Source: JAKASV01 sp964595035 (GTDB lineage Bacteria; Babelota; Babeliae; Babelales; Vermiphilaceae). Taken from it: a stretch of 25,050 bases of DNA. Below the pieces are notes generated by a model. It was not told the origin of the DNA. It did not search any database and worked only from the letters and a program-made list of their open reading frames with translations. Of the stretch, positions 15,234 to 22,729 are shown piece after piece. The translations under genes were made by a program, and so were the position numbers. Every line of letters starts with the position of its first letter. Positions within the stretch are counted from its first letter, which is position 1. The DNA is taken from NCBI GenBank assembly GCA_964595035.1, contig CAZQNW010000010.1, positions 1 through 25,050 on the forward strand, in the 5' to 3' direction.

Positions 15234-17563
15234 CTAATTTGTGCACCTATAGCAGTTAAGGCCTGCGTAAGATCTGACCAAATTGCATCAACTTCTTCAG
15301 ACGTCATTGTTTTTTCAGGATCTTGCAATATGCAACGGAATGTTAATGATCGCTTATCAAACCAATCATCTTTGACAAAGAAATCTACCAAGTACACAGA
15401 AACTATCTTGTCACTTACTTTTTTCAAGAGCGACATTATTGATTCTACTGTACATGTTGCAGGAACCATAATGCTCACATCACGTTCAACACCAGGATAT
15501 TTTGCCAAAGGAACAAATCTTTTTACTTCAGGCTTATACTTAAGTAAAAAATCAGCATCAAGTTCAAACATAAATACATCGCCATGTACAAGCTTCTTTA
15601 ACACATCGCAATGTGCTTTACCGGCATAACCGATTTTTCTTCCTGCGTGACGAATATCAGCAGTTTGGTATGGCGCCAACCAAGGATATTCCGGAGTATC
15701 AATTTTATTCCAGGTAACATCAAGCTTGAGCATGGCAAATAACCGTGTTAAATCAGCTTTCGCTTGATAAAAATCCAGTATACCTTTTTGATTATAAAAA
15801 ATTCCTGCAAGCACTTTGCGTTCAGTAACATTATTAAGGAAATGCCAAACCCGTCCATACTCAAAAAAGCGTAAAACATCATTCTCAGATTTATTGGCAA
15901 CTACGTTCTTTAATAATCCCGGTATAAGCGTTGTCACCATGCGACACCAGTTTTCCGATACAGGATTTCGTATAGTAACTGCTGCTTGCGGTTGCCATTG
16001 TAATTCACGCAAGAATGATTCATCAAACATAGCATAATTAGCAACTTCACGCATTGCCATACTATAAGCCATACAATCTTTTATGGCCCTGGTTCGCATC
16101 ATATCTGATACATCAAAAGGCTTCATTTCTCTGTAAGGCAACGTAGATGGAATATTGCCATATCCATAATAACGACCAATTTCTTCGATAATATCTTCTT
16201 TGATTGTAATATCTTTAGTCGCTCGAAAACTAGGCGGTAGAACGCTATATAAAACTAAGTCACCATCTGTTTTTTTTGTTACAACAAATTCGAGTCGTCT
16301 CAACGTTTCAAGTACACATTCCGGATCAATGTTCGTCCCAAGACGTTTTTCAATACAATCGTGAGTAACAGTAATCTCTCGCTGCAAATACTCTTTACCA
16401 AAACAAGCTATAAATTCCGATTCTTTTACGAACAACCCTTCATCTTGCCAAACTTTCAGCAGGCGACATAGCGCAATCGAACTTTGTTCCGGATCCAAAC
16501 TCTTTTCAAAACGAGCGGAACTGTCAGTCCGAAGATGAAGTCGTGCTGCAGTTTTTCGTACGGTACCACCATCAAAAACCGCTGACTCTAAAAATATAGA
16601 TTTCGTATCACGATCCACAGCCGTTGAGCTGCCTCCCATAATTCCTGCTAAGGCTATAGGACTTTTTCCGTCGGTAATAACATAATCATCAGGAGTTAAT
16701 TGTACAGTTTGGCCGTCGAGCAATGATAAGCTTTCTTTTTTACGCGCTAATCTTGGCTCAACCGTATGAGTCTTTACTTTGTGCGCATCAAATGCGTGCA
16801 GCGGTTGGCCCATATCAAGCATAACATAGTTGGTTCCATCTACTATGGCATTAATAACACGGCAGTCAACACGAGCCAAGCGACATGCCATTGTTAAAAA
16901 GGACGCTCGCGGTTCAGGCAACTCACAATAAAGGCTGCAATACCTTTTTACAACAGATTCATCCTTAATTGACACTGTAAATGGATTATCTGTAGTCGCA
17001 TAGCATGTTAACTCTTTATAGTGTCTAACAGCTTTAGGAATAATAAATGATTCCATAGGCTTTAAAGATAGCTTTAATAATGCTGCTATTTCGCGTGCAA
17101 CACCACGATGACACCACATATCAGGTCTATTGGTTATAGATTTATTATCAATATCAAGGATATAATCCTGAACATCAATTTTCTTCTTCCAGCCACCGTC
17201 TATTAACTGTTCATCGCATGAAAGCGCAGGTAAAATGATATCTTTACCTGATCCAAGATCAGCCATTGTAGCCCAAGAATATCCTTTTTTACCCTTTTTT
17301 AATAAACAAAGATCACGCTGTAACAGATCTGAGCGCGGGGAACATGTATATTCTGCATCATCTTCTTTGCTGTATACAATTATATGATCTGATGAAATTT
17401 TTGTTACCGTTGCCAAGGTAAAAAGATTCAAATCCAGTTCGAGCTTGCTAAATTCATCCACTTCAGCAGTTGTCTTATTAAAGGAATCAACCAAATTCTT
17501 TATATCTATTTGAGTCCAATCCCCATTAATATATTCGAATATCCAAGCAAGCGATACTTTCAT
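15230..17563 (-). CDS. pheT: Phenylalanine-tRNA ligase, beta subunit
   Basis: Beta chain of the alpha2-beta2 synthetase that charges tRNA-Phe. 777 residues from the ATG at 17563, which follows AGG at good distance and gives the normal beginning (MKVSLAWIFEYING); a frame beginning at 17626 adds 21 unlikely residues. The N-terminal OB-like tRNA-binding region (about 40-145) is recognisable but diverged. IDNKSITNRPDMWCHRGVAREI matches the TPNRPDxxSxxGIARE junction. The B3/B4 editing domain has DGTNYVMLDMGQPLHAFD, with LLDG and ALAGIMGG following; the B5 region and the catalytic-like core follow; the C-terminus is an FDX-ACB anticodon-binding domain (AKYPGVERDVSIMV). pheS is not adjacent and must be elsewhere. 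Confidence 0.95.
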   Translation of the reverse strand: MKVSLAWIFEYINGDWTQIDIKNLVDSFNKTTAEVDEFSKLELDLNLFTLATVTKISSDHIIVYSKEDDAEYTCSPRSDLLQRDLCLLKKGKKGYSWATMADLGSGKDIILPALSCDEQLIDGGWKKKIDVQDYILDIDNKSITNRPDMWCHRGVAREIAALLKLSLKPMESFIIPKAVRHYKELTCYATTDNPFTVSIKDESVVKRYCSLYCELPEPRASFLTMACRLARVDCRVINAIVDGTNYVMLDMGQPLHAFDAHKVKTHTVEPRLARKKESLSLLDGQTVQLTPDDYVITDGKSPIALAGIMGGSSTAVDRDTKSIFLESAVFDGGTVRKTAARLHLRTDSSARFEKSLDPEQSSIALCRLLKVWQDEGLFVKESEFIACFGKEYLQREITVTHDCIEKRLGTNIDPECVLETLRRLEFVVTKKTDGDLVLYSVLPPSFRATKDITIKEDIIEEIGRYYGYGNIPSTLPYREMKPFDVSDMMRTRAIKDCMAYSMAMREVANYAMFDESFLRELQWQPQAAVTIRNPVSENWCRMVTTLIPGLLKNVVANKSENDVLRFFEYGRVWHFLNNVTERKVLAGIFYNQKGILDFYQAKADLTRLFAMLKLDVTWNKIDTPEYPWLAPYQTADIRHAGRKIGYAGKAHCDVLKKLVHGDVFMFELDADFLLKYKPEVKRFVPLAKYPGVERDVSIMVPATCTVESIMSLLKKVSDKIVSVYLVDFFVKDDWFDKRSLTFRCILQDPEKTMTSEEVDAIWSDLTQALTAIGAQIR

Positions 17564-17735
17564 GATGACCTGAACCTTTCGGTAACCGTTAATAGACGTA
17601 TGCACAATGCATATACTTAGTATCATAGCGAAAAACTAAAAACCTTCAATGGCATACACCTTGAAATTCAGGCTTTTTTATGTTATGGAACCGGCTCCAT
17701 ACTGTGCCAGGATAAAAATAAAAGTCCGTAATTCT

Positions 17736-18371
17736 TTATTGCGCTGCAGCCAGCAAATCAATTACCTCTTTATCTTGAACCTGTTTAAAACTTTGATAAT
17801 AACCACTGACGCCCCAAAAAGCTTCCGGCATATAGAGACATATAAGTTCATCAGCTTCATGGCGAATTTCATCAAGTGACTCTGCCGGGGCTACCGGTAC
17901 CGCAACAACTATAAATTTTGCTCCACGTGAACGTACCGAAACAATTGCAGCACGCATAGTCGCTCCCGTAGCAATGCCATCATCAACAAGAATTACCGTT
18001 TTCCCTGTAAGATCAAGCGGCTTTCTACCCGCGCGATACAATTGTATGCGTCGTTTAGCTTCATTTTTTTCAGCTTCGATACTATGCGCCAAATCCCGAA
18101 CATGCAAACCAAGACTTCGCACCAACTGATCATTAAGCACCACAGTGCCATCCTCAGCCAATGCCCCTACAGCCAACTCCGGATTGCCAGGGGAACCTAT
18201 TTTGCGAGGAATAACTATATCCAAAGGAGCATTCAGCGACTGTGCAACATAAAAAGCAGGAACAATGCCCCCTCGGGTCAGACCAAGAACAACAACTTCA
18301 GGCTTATCCTTATATGCCAATAGATGCTGTGCTAGTTTTTTGCCTGCATCAATACGATCTTTAAAAACCAT
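17736..18371 (-). CDS. Stand-alone type I phosphoribosyltransferase-fold protein
   Basis: 211 residues. The start at 18371 is set by a near-perfect AAAGGAGG ribosome-binding site; a longer frame to 18410 has none. The sequence is a close match to the PRTase domain that in many bacteria stands alone or is fused to a dienelactone-hydrolase-like domain: VFKDRIDAGKKLAQHL, VVLGLTRGGIVPA, VIPRKIGSPGNPELAVGALAEDG, and the PRPP loop TVILVDDGIATGATMRAA near 120-137, then VAVPVAPAESLDEI and a C-terminal YYQSFKQVQDKEVIDLL. The substrate of this family is unsettled; nucleobase salvage or a regulatory role are possible. It is divergent from upp, another PRTase, with an 85-bp shared upstream region. Confidence 0.88.
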   Translation of the reverse strand: MVFKDRIDAGKKLAQHLLAYKDKPEVVVLGLTRGGIVPAFYVAQSLNAPLDIVIPRKIGSPGNPELAVGALAEDGTVVLNDQLVRSLGLHVRDLAHSIEAEKNEAKRRIQLYRAGRKPLDLTGKTVILVDDGIATGATMRAAIVSVRSRGAKFIVVAVPVAPAESLDEIRHEADELICLYMPEAFWGVSGYYQSFKQVQDKEVIDLLAAAQ

Positions 18372-18391
18372 GATCCCTCCTTTGTGAATTA

Positions 18392-18420
18392 TTGACTCTC
18401 TATTCCTCACACACTAACAT
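18392..18420 (+). promoter_or_regulatory. Predicted sigma-70-type promoter of upp
   Basis: TTGACT at 18392-18397 and TAACAT at 18415-18420 are 17 bp apart. The start of transcription would fall near 18427, leaving a 30-nt leader with AAAGGAG before the upp ATG. The region also has to drive the divergent PRTase gene, for which no clear -10 was read. Confidence 0.6.
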
Positions 18421-18456
18421 AAACCAAGAGAACATACTAGACATGGAAAGGAGACT

Positions 18457-19068
18457 ATGGATACACTACTCAAATACTGGATGACAATCCTAAGAGATGC
18501 ATCCACAGAACGATCTGCTTTTAGAATGGCAGCGCATCAGGTAACACGCATCATTGCAGGCAAGGCCGCAGAATATATTCCCACAAATCACGTAACTATA
18601 CATACACCAATAGCACAAGCCGAGGGCATCACATTTGCACATCAAATTCTTTTGATTCCCATTCTGCGTTCCGGCATGGCAATGTTACCGGCTTTTCTAG
18701 AAATATTTCCTAATGCGGTTGTGGGGATTGTCGGTTTAAAGAGAGATGAAAAAACAGCGCAAGCACACTGGTATTATGAAAATGTCCCATTATTCGACAC
18801 GCACACACACATCATCATATTAGACCCTATGATAGCAACAGGAGGAACAGCTTTAGAAACGCTCAAATTTTTATGTAATAGGGGAGCCCAACAAAAAAAC
18901 ATGATTTTTGCCTCAATAGTTAGTGCTCCGGAAGGAATAAGCGCGATACAAAACGAGTTCAGTAATGTTACCATTATATGTGCTGGACATGACAAAGAAC
19001 TTAACGTGCATAAATTTATTATCCCAGGGCTGGGAGACTTTGGCGATCGTTATTTTGGTACTGAATAA
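18457..19068 (+). CDS. upp: Uracil phosphoribosyltransferase
   Basis: Salvages uracil to UMP using PRPP. 203 residues, usual length about 208. Signatures: LIPILRSGMAMLPAFLEIFPNA near 68-89 (family PILRAGxGM), GLKRDEKT with the flexible hood segment, the PRPP-binding motif HIIILDPMIATGGTALETL near 113-131, and the uracil-binding C-terminus IPGLGDFGDRYFGTE, where family members read GLGDAGDRxFGT. AAAGGAG precedes the ATG at 18457. Having this enzyme suggests uptake of host or environmental uracil. Confidence 0.96.
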   Translation: MDTLLKYWMTILRDASTERSAFRMAAHQVTRIIAGKAAEYIPTNHVTIHTPIAQAEGITFAHQILLIPILRSGMAMLPAFLEIFPNAVVGIVGLKRDEKTAQAHWYYENVPLFDTHTHIIILDPMIATGGTALETLKFLCNRGAQQKNMIFASIVSAPEGISAIQNEFSNVTIICAGHDKELNVHKFIIPGLGDFGDRYFGTE

Positions 19069-19114
19069 GGAATATTTCATCCGTACGTTAAGTAACGCAA
19101 GCTCAATAATTAAG

Positions 19115-19165
19115 TTGCTCAAATTCACCCCTGTTGTATATAGTATAAATAAGGTATATTTATAC
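19115..19165 (+). promoter_or_regulatory. Possible promoter and small inverted repeat upstream of the ABC operon
   Basis: TTGCTC (19115-19120) and TATATA (19137-19142) are 16 bp apart. Just after this, GTATAAATA (19143-19151) and TATTTATAC (19157-19165) form a 9-bp inverted repeat with a 5-bp spacer, where an operator or leader hairpin could lie. The ATPase gene starts 53 bp further on. In AT-rich sequence such matches arise easily. Confidence 0.35.
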
Positions 19166-19218
19166 AAAACCACATATTTCAGGTTTTTGTATACGTCTTC
19201 ATTCAACTGAGGCAAATA

Positions 19219-20046
19219 ATGGAAACTATAAATCCTGTATTGCGCGTTGACCGCCTTGAAAAAGTTTTTACTACACGTAGTTGGTTCACACGCACAATAA
19301 AAAAAGAATTTGTTGCCGTTAATAAAATATCTTTTGAGCTAAAAAAGGGTGAAATTCTTGGTCTTCTTGGCCCGAACGGTGCAGGCAAAACAACAACCAT
19401 TCAGATGCTTCTTGGCACATTGACTCCAACTGGTGGATCAATAACTTACCTTGGCAAAGATTTTGCAACTCACCGTTCAGAAGTATTACAACATGTGGGT
19501 TTCGCAAGCGCATATTCAAAGTTACCGGGCAAGCTTACCGTTTATGAAAACTTAGATGTCTTTGCAAGACTTTATGGTCTATCAGCGATAGAACGCAAAC
19601 AACGTATTGAACGACTACTTGAAGTTTTCAGNNNNNNNNNNNNNNNNNNNNNNNNNNNNNNNNNNNNNNNNNNNNNNNNNNNNNNNNNNNNNNNNNNNNN
19701 NNNNNNNNNNNNNNNNNNNNNNNNNNNNNNNGAAGTCTGCGATCGCGTTGTAGTTATGAAGCATGGCACCATAGTAGCCGCGGATACTCCGGCTCATTTA
19801 GCCGCAAGTATATCGGTAACACGCGTTGAACTTATTATAAGCCAAGGCCTTGATACTGCACTTACCTATCTTAATAAGCATATGATAATTTACGCTATAG
19901 AGAAAAACTCTATTAAAATTGAAATCGAAGAGCACAAAGTTTCAGACCTTTTAGCATCCTTAGCCAATGTAGGAGTACATTACTCACAAATATCAATAAA
20001 CAAACCTACGCTCGAAGATTATTTCATACGACTTGCAAAACAATAA
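19219..20046 (+). CDS. ABC transporter ATP-binding protein, interrupted by an assembly gap
   Basis: ATPase of an ABC-2-type exporter. The N-terminal half has an A-loop region (NPVLRVDRLEKVF), Walker A GPNGAGKTTT near residues 53-62, and a Q-loop region read as VGFASAYSKLPGKLTVYENL, where the usual Gln is not obvious. After the N run the frame resumes with EVCDRVVVMKHGTIVAADTP, the normal segment just after the H-loop, and a C-terminal accessory domain of about 80 residues (ending TLEDYFIRLAKQ). The signature LSGGQ, Walker B and the switch His fall in the unsequenced gap. The gap is written as 100 N, but the family needs roughly 70 residues here, so the true gene is probably longer. The permease gene follows after 16 bp. 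Confidence 0.9.
   Translation: METINPVLRVDRLEKVFTTRSWFTRTIKKEFVAVNKISFELKKGEILGLLGPNGAGKTTTIQMLLGTLTPTGGSITYLGKDFATHRSEVLQHVGFASAYSKLPGKLTVYENLDVFARLYGLSAIERKQRIERLLEVFXXXXXXXXXXXXXXXXXXXXXXXXXXXXXXXXXXEVCDRVVVMKHGTIVAADTPAHLAASISVTRVELIISQGLDTALTYLNKHMIIYAIEKNSIKIEIEEHKVSDLLASLANVGVHYSQISINKPTLEDYFIRLAKQ
19632..19731. other. Assembly gap of 100 N inside the ABC ATPase gene
   Basis: Exactly 100 N, the conventional placeholder for a scaffold gap of unknown size. The flanks belong to one ATPase, so the join itself is credible, but the length is not. Confidence 0.97.
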
Positions 20047-20062
20047 ACAAGGAGCGAGTATT

Positions 20063-20854
20063 ATGTATATCTATCGTATCGTTGCCCTTATTTTACGCTA
20101 CATATTTGAAATTCCACGCGATTTTTTCCGCGTATTCGACCTTACGTTTTATCCCCTCATGGATATTATTTTATGGGGATTTATGAGCTTGTGGATACAA
20201 ACGGGAGGAGATCGATCATCTCATATTGGATCAATGATTTTAGTATCCCTTGTATTATGGATGATCGTAGAAAATGCCAATCGTGAAATAGCGTTCAACT
20301 TAACCGAAGAATTATATGCCCATAATCTGGTTAACATTCTTGTTACCCCACTACAAGTATCTGAGTGGCTTTTTTCAGTAGTTGTTCTAGCAGTTGCTCG
20401 AGCAACGTTTGTTCTCATTTTCTCTTCTCTTCTTATTATGATTTTACGAAGTATTAATATATTAAATCTTGGGCTTTTTGTTTGCGCGGCATTTCCTTTA
20501 TTATTGATGTCAGGCATGGCGTTAGGTTTGAGCATAAGCGCCCTTATGATGCGCTGGGGAAGGCGAATATCTACATTTATATGGTCAATACCATATTTGG
20601 TTCTTTCGTTCAGCGCTGTATTTTATCCCTTACATTTACTTCCACCCTGGGCTCAATATATTGGCAAAATGATGCCTATCAGTTATGTATTTGAAGCATT
20701 ACGCACCACTGTGACTACAGGTAAAACACCGTGGTCTTCGTTGTTCATAAGCCTGGTACTCAGTCTCATATACTTTCTAAGTTCATTATTCCTTTTTGCA
20801 TGGATGTTCGATAAAAGCCGAGAACAAGGTCTAGCTCAACTTGAAAACTACTAA
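20063..20854 (+). CDS. ABC-2-type exporter permease
   Basis: 263 residues from the ATG at 20063, preceded by AAGGAG; a frame beginning at 20033 would overlap the ATPase gene. It has six predicted membrane segments in the ABC-2 arrangement: a long first intracellular segment (YIYRIVALILRYIFEIPRDFFRVFD), FYPLMDIILWGFM, then ILVSLVLWMIVEN, an amphipathic coupling region (TEELYAHNLVNILVTPLQVSEWL), two central helices, FIWSIPYLVLSFSAVFYPLHLLPPWAQYIGKMMPISYVFEALRTTV, which is the typical ABC-2 signature region, and a last helix. It pairs with the ATPase just upstream. The gene at 21557 is a paralogue. The substrate is not predictable. It ends at a strong terminator. Confidence 0.9.
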   Translation: MYIYRIVALILRYIFEIPRDFFRVFDLTFYPLMDIILWGFMSLWIQTGGDRSSHIGSMILVSLVLWMIVENANREIAFNLTEELYAHNLVNILVTPLQVSEWLFSVVVLAVARATFVLIFSSLLIMILRSINILNLGLFVCAAFPLLLMSGMALGLSISALMMRWGRRISTFIWSIPYLVLSFSAVFYPLHLLPPWAQYIGKMMPISYVFEALRTTVTTGKTPWSSLFISLVLSLIYFLSSLFLFAWMFDKSREQGLAQLENY

Positions 20855-20897
20855 AAAAGGCTATGGGCAGGAGTGAAATCCTGCCCATAGCCTTTTT
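20854..20897 (+). terminator. Strong rho-independent terminator, bidirectional
   Basis: AAAAAGGCTATGGGCAGGA (20854-20872) pairs perfectly with the sequence at 20879-20897 across a 6-nt loop GTGAAA, giving a 19-bp stem that ends in T5 on the plus strand and T5 on the minus strand. It ends the ABC operon and would also stop transcription coming from the minus-strand remnant at 20911-21105. Confidence 0.92.
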
Positions 20898-20910
20898 AAC
20901 CTGTTAGAAA

Positions 20911-21105
20911 CTAAAGATCGGGAATTGGATCAATCTTAGGAGTTTCTTTTACCTATTCCGCAACTTCAACTTTACCTTCTGCTATTAATGAATTCTTCAT
21001 TGCAATATTGATTTTACTTATCATCTGTAAAAACATAGCAATCATCTGCATAGAGCGGTTGATTTTAGCTCCATTTTTAGGATCAATGGCCTTGGCCAAA
21101 GGTAG
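20911..21105 (-). pseudogene. Decayed minus-strand gene remnant with an in-frame stop
   Basis: On the minus strand one frame reads 65 codons with a single internal TAG (20953-20955). The peptide begins LPLAKAIDPKNGAKINRS, goes on through a Met-rich amphipathic segment (MQMIAMFLQMISKINIAM) and NSLIAEGKVEVAE, then after the stop VKETPKIDPIPDL and a final TAG at 20911-20913. It has no start codon with ribosome-binding site, and a TAA stands at once upstream (21106-21108). The amino-acid make-up looks like protein. It abuts the bidirectional terminator at its 3' end, as a real gene would. Family unknown. Confidence 0.45.
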
Positions 21106-21197
21106 TTAAAAAACACAAACTTCAGGGTCAATACTTTAAAAAAATGATACCCATCCTAAAGCCCCTTAAAATTGAAAATATGCAAGGTAATATAGGG

Positions 21198-21234
21198 ATA
21201 CATGTAAATGAGAAAGTTTTGCTATACATGTAAA
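21198..21234. repeat. Direct repeat of ATACATGTAAA
   Basis: The 11-mer occurs at 21198-21208 and 21224-21234, 26 bp apart, about two and a half helical turns. The second copy overlaps TTTTGCTATACATG, which contains an extended -10-like TGCTATACA. It may be an operator pair, or chance in AT-rich sequence. Confidence 0.4.
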
Positions 21235-21529
21235 AAACACCCTAAATATAAAATTTGCCGACCCCAATACCTCAATTCTCAATTAGAAACAACACAATAT
21301 TGAAAAAACGTATAATGCAGCATTAACGACGATTTTATGGGTACCTCTTGCATTATATAAGGCAACATTTATATTAAATTATGTTAAGGAATACAAAGGC
21401 ATATAAAAAGCAGCAGATGCCGGCGTATACCAAGAAAATATTAAACTCAAAAAAAACGGGGTGCTTCTTCAATCAAAATTTAAACGTGAAATCAGTGTCA
21501 ATCACTGGCGTAATGTTAAAAGTTTGTAA
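21212..21529 (+). pseudogene. Possible decayed plus-strand gene with two in-frame stops
   Basis: One frame gives successive open segments of 24, 39 and 40 codons separated only by TAG (21284) and TAA (21404) and ending at TAA (21527). The middle segment contains a membrane-like helix (LTTILWVPLALYKATFIL) and the last reads KAADAGVYQENIKLKKNGVL, then SKFKREISVNHWRNVKSL. There is no start with ribosome-binding site. Together with the minus-strand remnant it fills nearly all of the 660-bp interval between the two permease genes. A competing frame (21381-21569) is open but lysine-rich and less protein-like. Family unknown, and chance cannot be excluded. Confidence 0.3.
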
Positions 21530-21556
21530 AAAATTTTTGTGGAGCAATCATAACGA

Positions 21557-22696
21557 ATGTCTACTCTAAGAAAGAAAACAATAATGCCATGGTCAATGAA
21601 CCCATTCGGCTTATTTTCAACCCGATCTCGTTTACAAAATACGTACCCCCAGCAACATAACACACTTGATAATGTACATGATAATCCGGCAACAACCACT
21701 TCTGATATGGGAGGCGCAGAAGAAGATCCCCTACCGACTACGGGGCATTCCTCTATGCCAAAAAAAATAGAGAGGACATATAACGGAACACTCTATAGGA
21801 GCACCACAGCCCGTCCTTTAGCCTCCGATCCTTTAATATATAGGGATTATTTACATGACAGAGCATCAAAAGACTCTGCAGTAATACATGAGGAACCTTG
21901 GATTTTCAAGGCAAGGCGCATTTTTGGATTGGTCAAACGTTACCTATTAGTCAAAGTTCGCGACCTTCATCGTCTTGCTAATTTAGTATATTTTCCAACA
22001 ATAGATATATTAATTGGTGGATTGATATGGTTATGGCGAGAACAAAGTAATCCTGACCTTGGTCACGCCTGCGCTGAATATATTTTCAGCCTTATTTTTT
22101 GGACTATCGCAAACGCCGCCGAGTATGAAACGTGCTTTAACTTTTTAGAAGAGTTCCAGTCACACAACTTACTTAATATATTTTCAACATCTCTGGAACA
22201 TAATGAATGGCTTGTTGCAAGCGCATTTTTGTGTTGTATTGAATCTTTAACAAGTGCTCTAATTTGCAGTGTCATTGCGTATGCAGCCTTAGGCATTAAT
22301 ATACTTTCAATAGGATGGTCTTTACCCATATTTGCTCTCGTCTTAGCTGCATTCGGCTGGATCATGGGTATAGTAACATCAGGAATTTTCCTTATATTCG
22401 GGCAAAGAGCAACATTCTTGATATGGGCTGTACCATACTTAATTCTACCTTTAAGTGCCCCTTTTTATCCAATAGCAGCTTTACCTTTTTGGGCCAAGGG
22501 TATTTCCTATTGCCTTCCTACGACATATATATTCGAAGGAATCAGGCTTCTTATTTATGGAAATCCTGTACCTACTTCATACTTAGCAATAAGTTTTATA
22601 CTCACTTGCATATACCTTATTTTAGCTGTACTCTTTTTCAACCGGATGTTTAAGCAAAGTAAAGAAAAAGGACTGGCCAAGTTGGAGCAAGAATAG
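21557..22696 (+). CDS. Second ABC-2-type permease paralogue with a long N-terminal extension
   Basis: 379 residues. The C-terminal 265 align along their full length with the permease at 20063-20854: EEFQSHNLLNIFSTSLEHNEWL against EELYAHNLVNILVTPLQVSEWL, LIWAVPYLILPLSAPFYPIAALPFWAKGI against FIWSIPYLVLSFSAVFYPLHLLPPWAQYI, and SKEKGLAKLE against SREQGLAQLE. The N-terminal 110 residues are polar, rich in Ser, Thr, Pro and Asp, and probably disordered and cytoplasmic; the paralogue lacks them. The ATG at 21557 has GGAG 12 nt upstream, a little far; ATG 21584 is a weaker alternative. No second ATPase gene is adjacent, so it may share the one at 19219 or form a mixed permease dimer. Confidence 0.85.
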   Translation: MSTLRKKTIMPWSMNPFGLFSTRSRLQNTYPQQHNTLDNVHDNPATTTSDMGGAEEDPLPTTGHSSMPKKIERTYNGTLYRSTTARPLASDPLIYRDYLHDRASKDSAVIHEEPWIFKARRIFGLVKRYLLVKVRDLHRLANLVYFPTIDILIGGLIWLWREQSNPDLGHACAEYIFSLIFWTIANAAEYETCFNFLEEFQSHNLLNIFSTSLEHNEWLVASAFLCCIESLTSALICSVIAYAALGINILSIGWSLPIFALVLAAFGWIMGIVTSGIFLIFGQRATFLIWAVPYLILPLSAPFYPIAALPFWAKGISYCLPTTYIFEGIRLLIYGNPVPTSYLAISFILTCIYLILAVLFFNRMFKQSKEKGLAKLEQE

Positions 22697-22729
22697 TTAT
22701 TTCATTAATTAAATTCTCAAGGATTTCTT

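Noticed and set aside
15153..15629. 158-codon open frame on the plus strand
   Set aside because: Antisense to lspA and pheT, both well supported; composition is serine-rich as expected of an antisense frame.
21311..21357. TATAATGCA and TGCATTATA as a 9-bp inverted repeat with a 29-bp spacer, the left arm being a perfect -10
   Set aside because: No matching -35 at usual spacing, and AT-rich 9-mers pair easily; it also falls in the putative decayed frame.
21381..21569. 62-codon open frame upstream of the second permease
   Set aside because: It is lysine-rich, has no ribosome-binding site and overlaps the permease start; the adjacent frame looks more like former protein.
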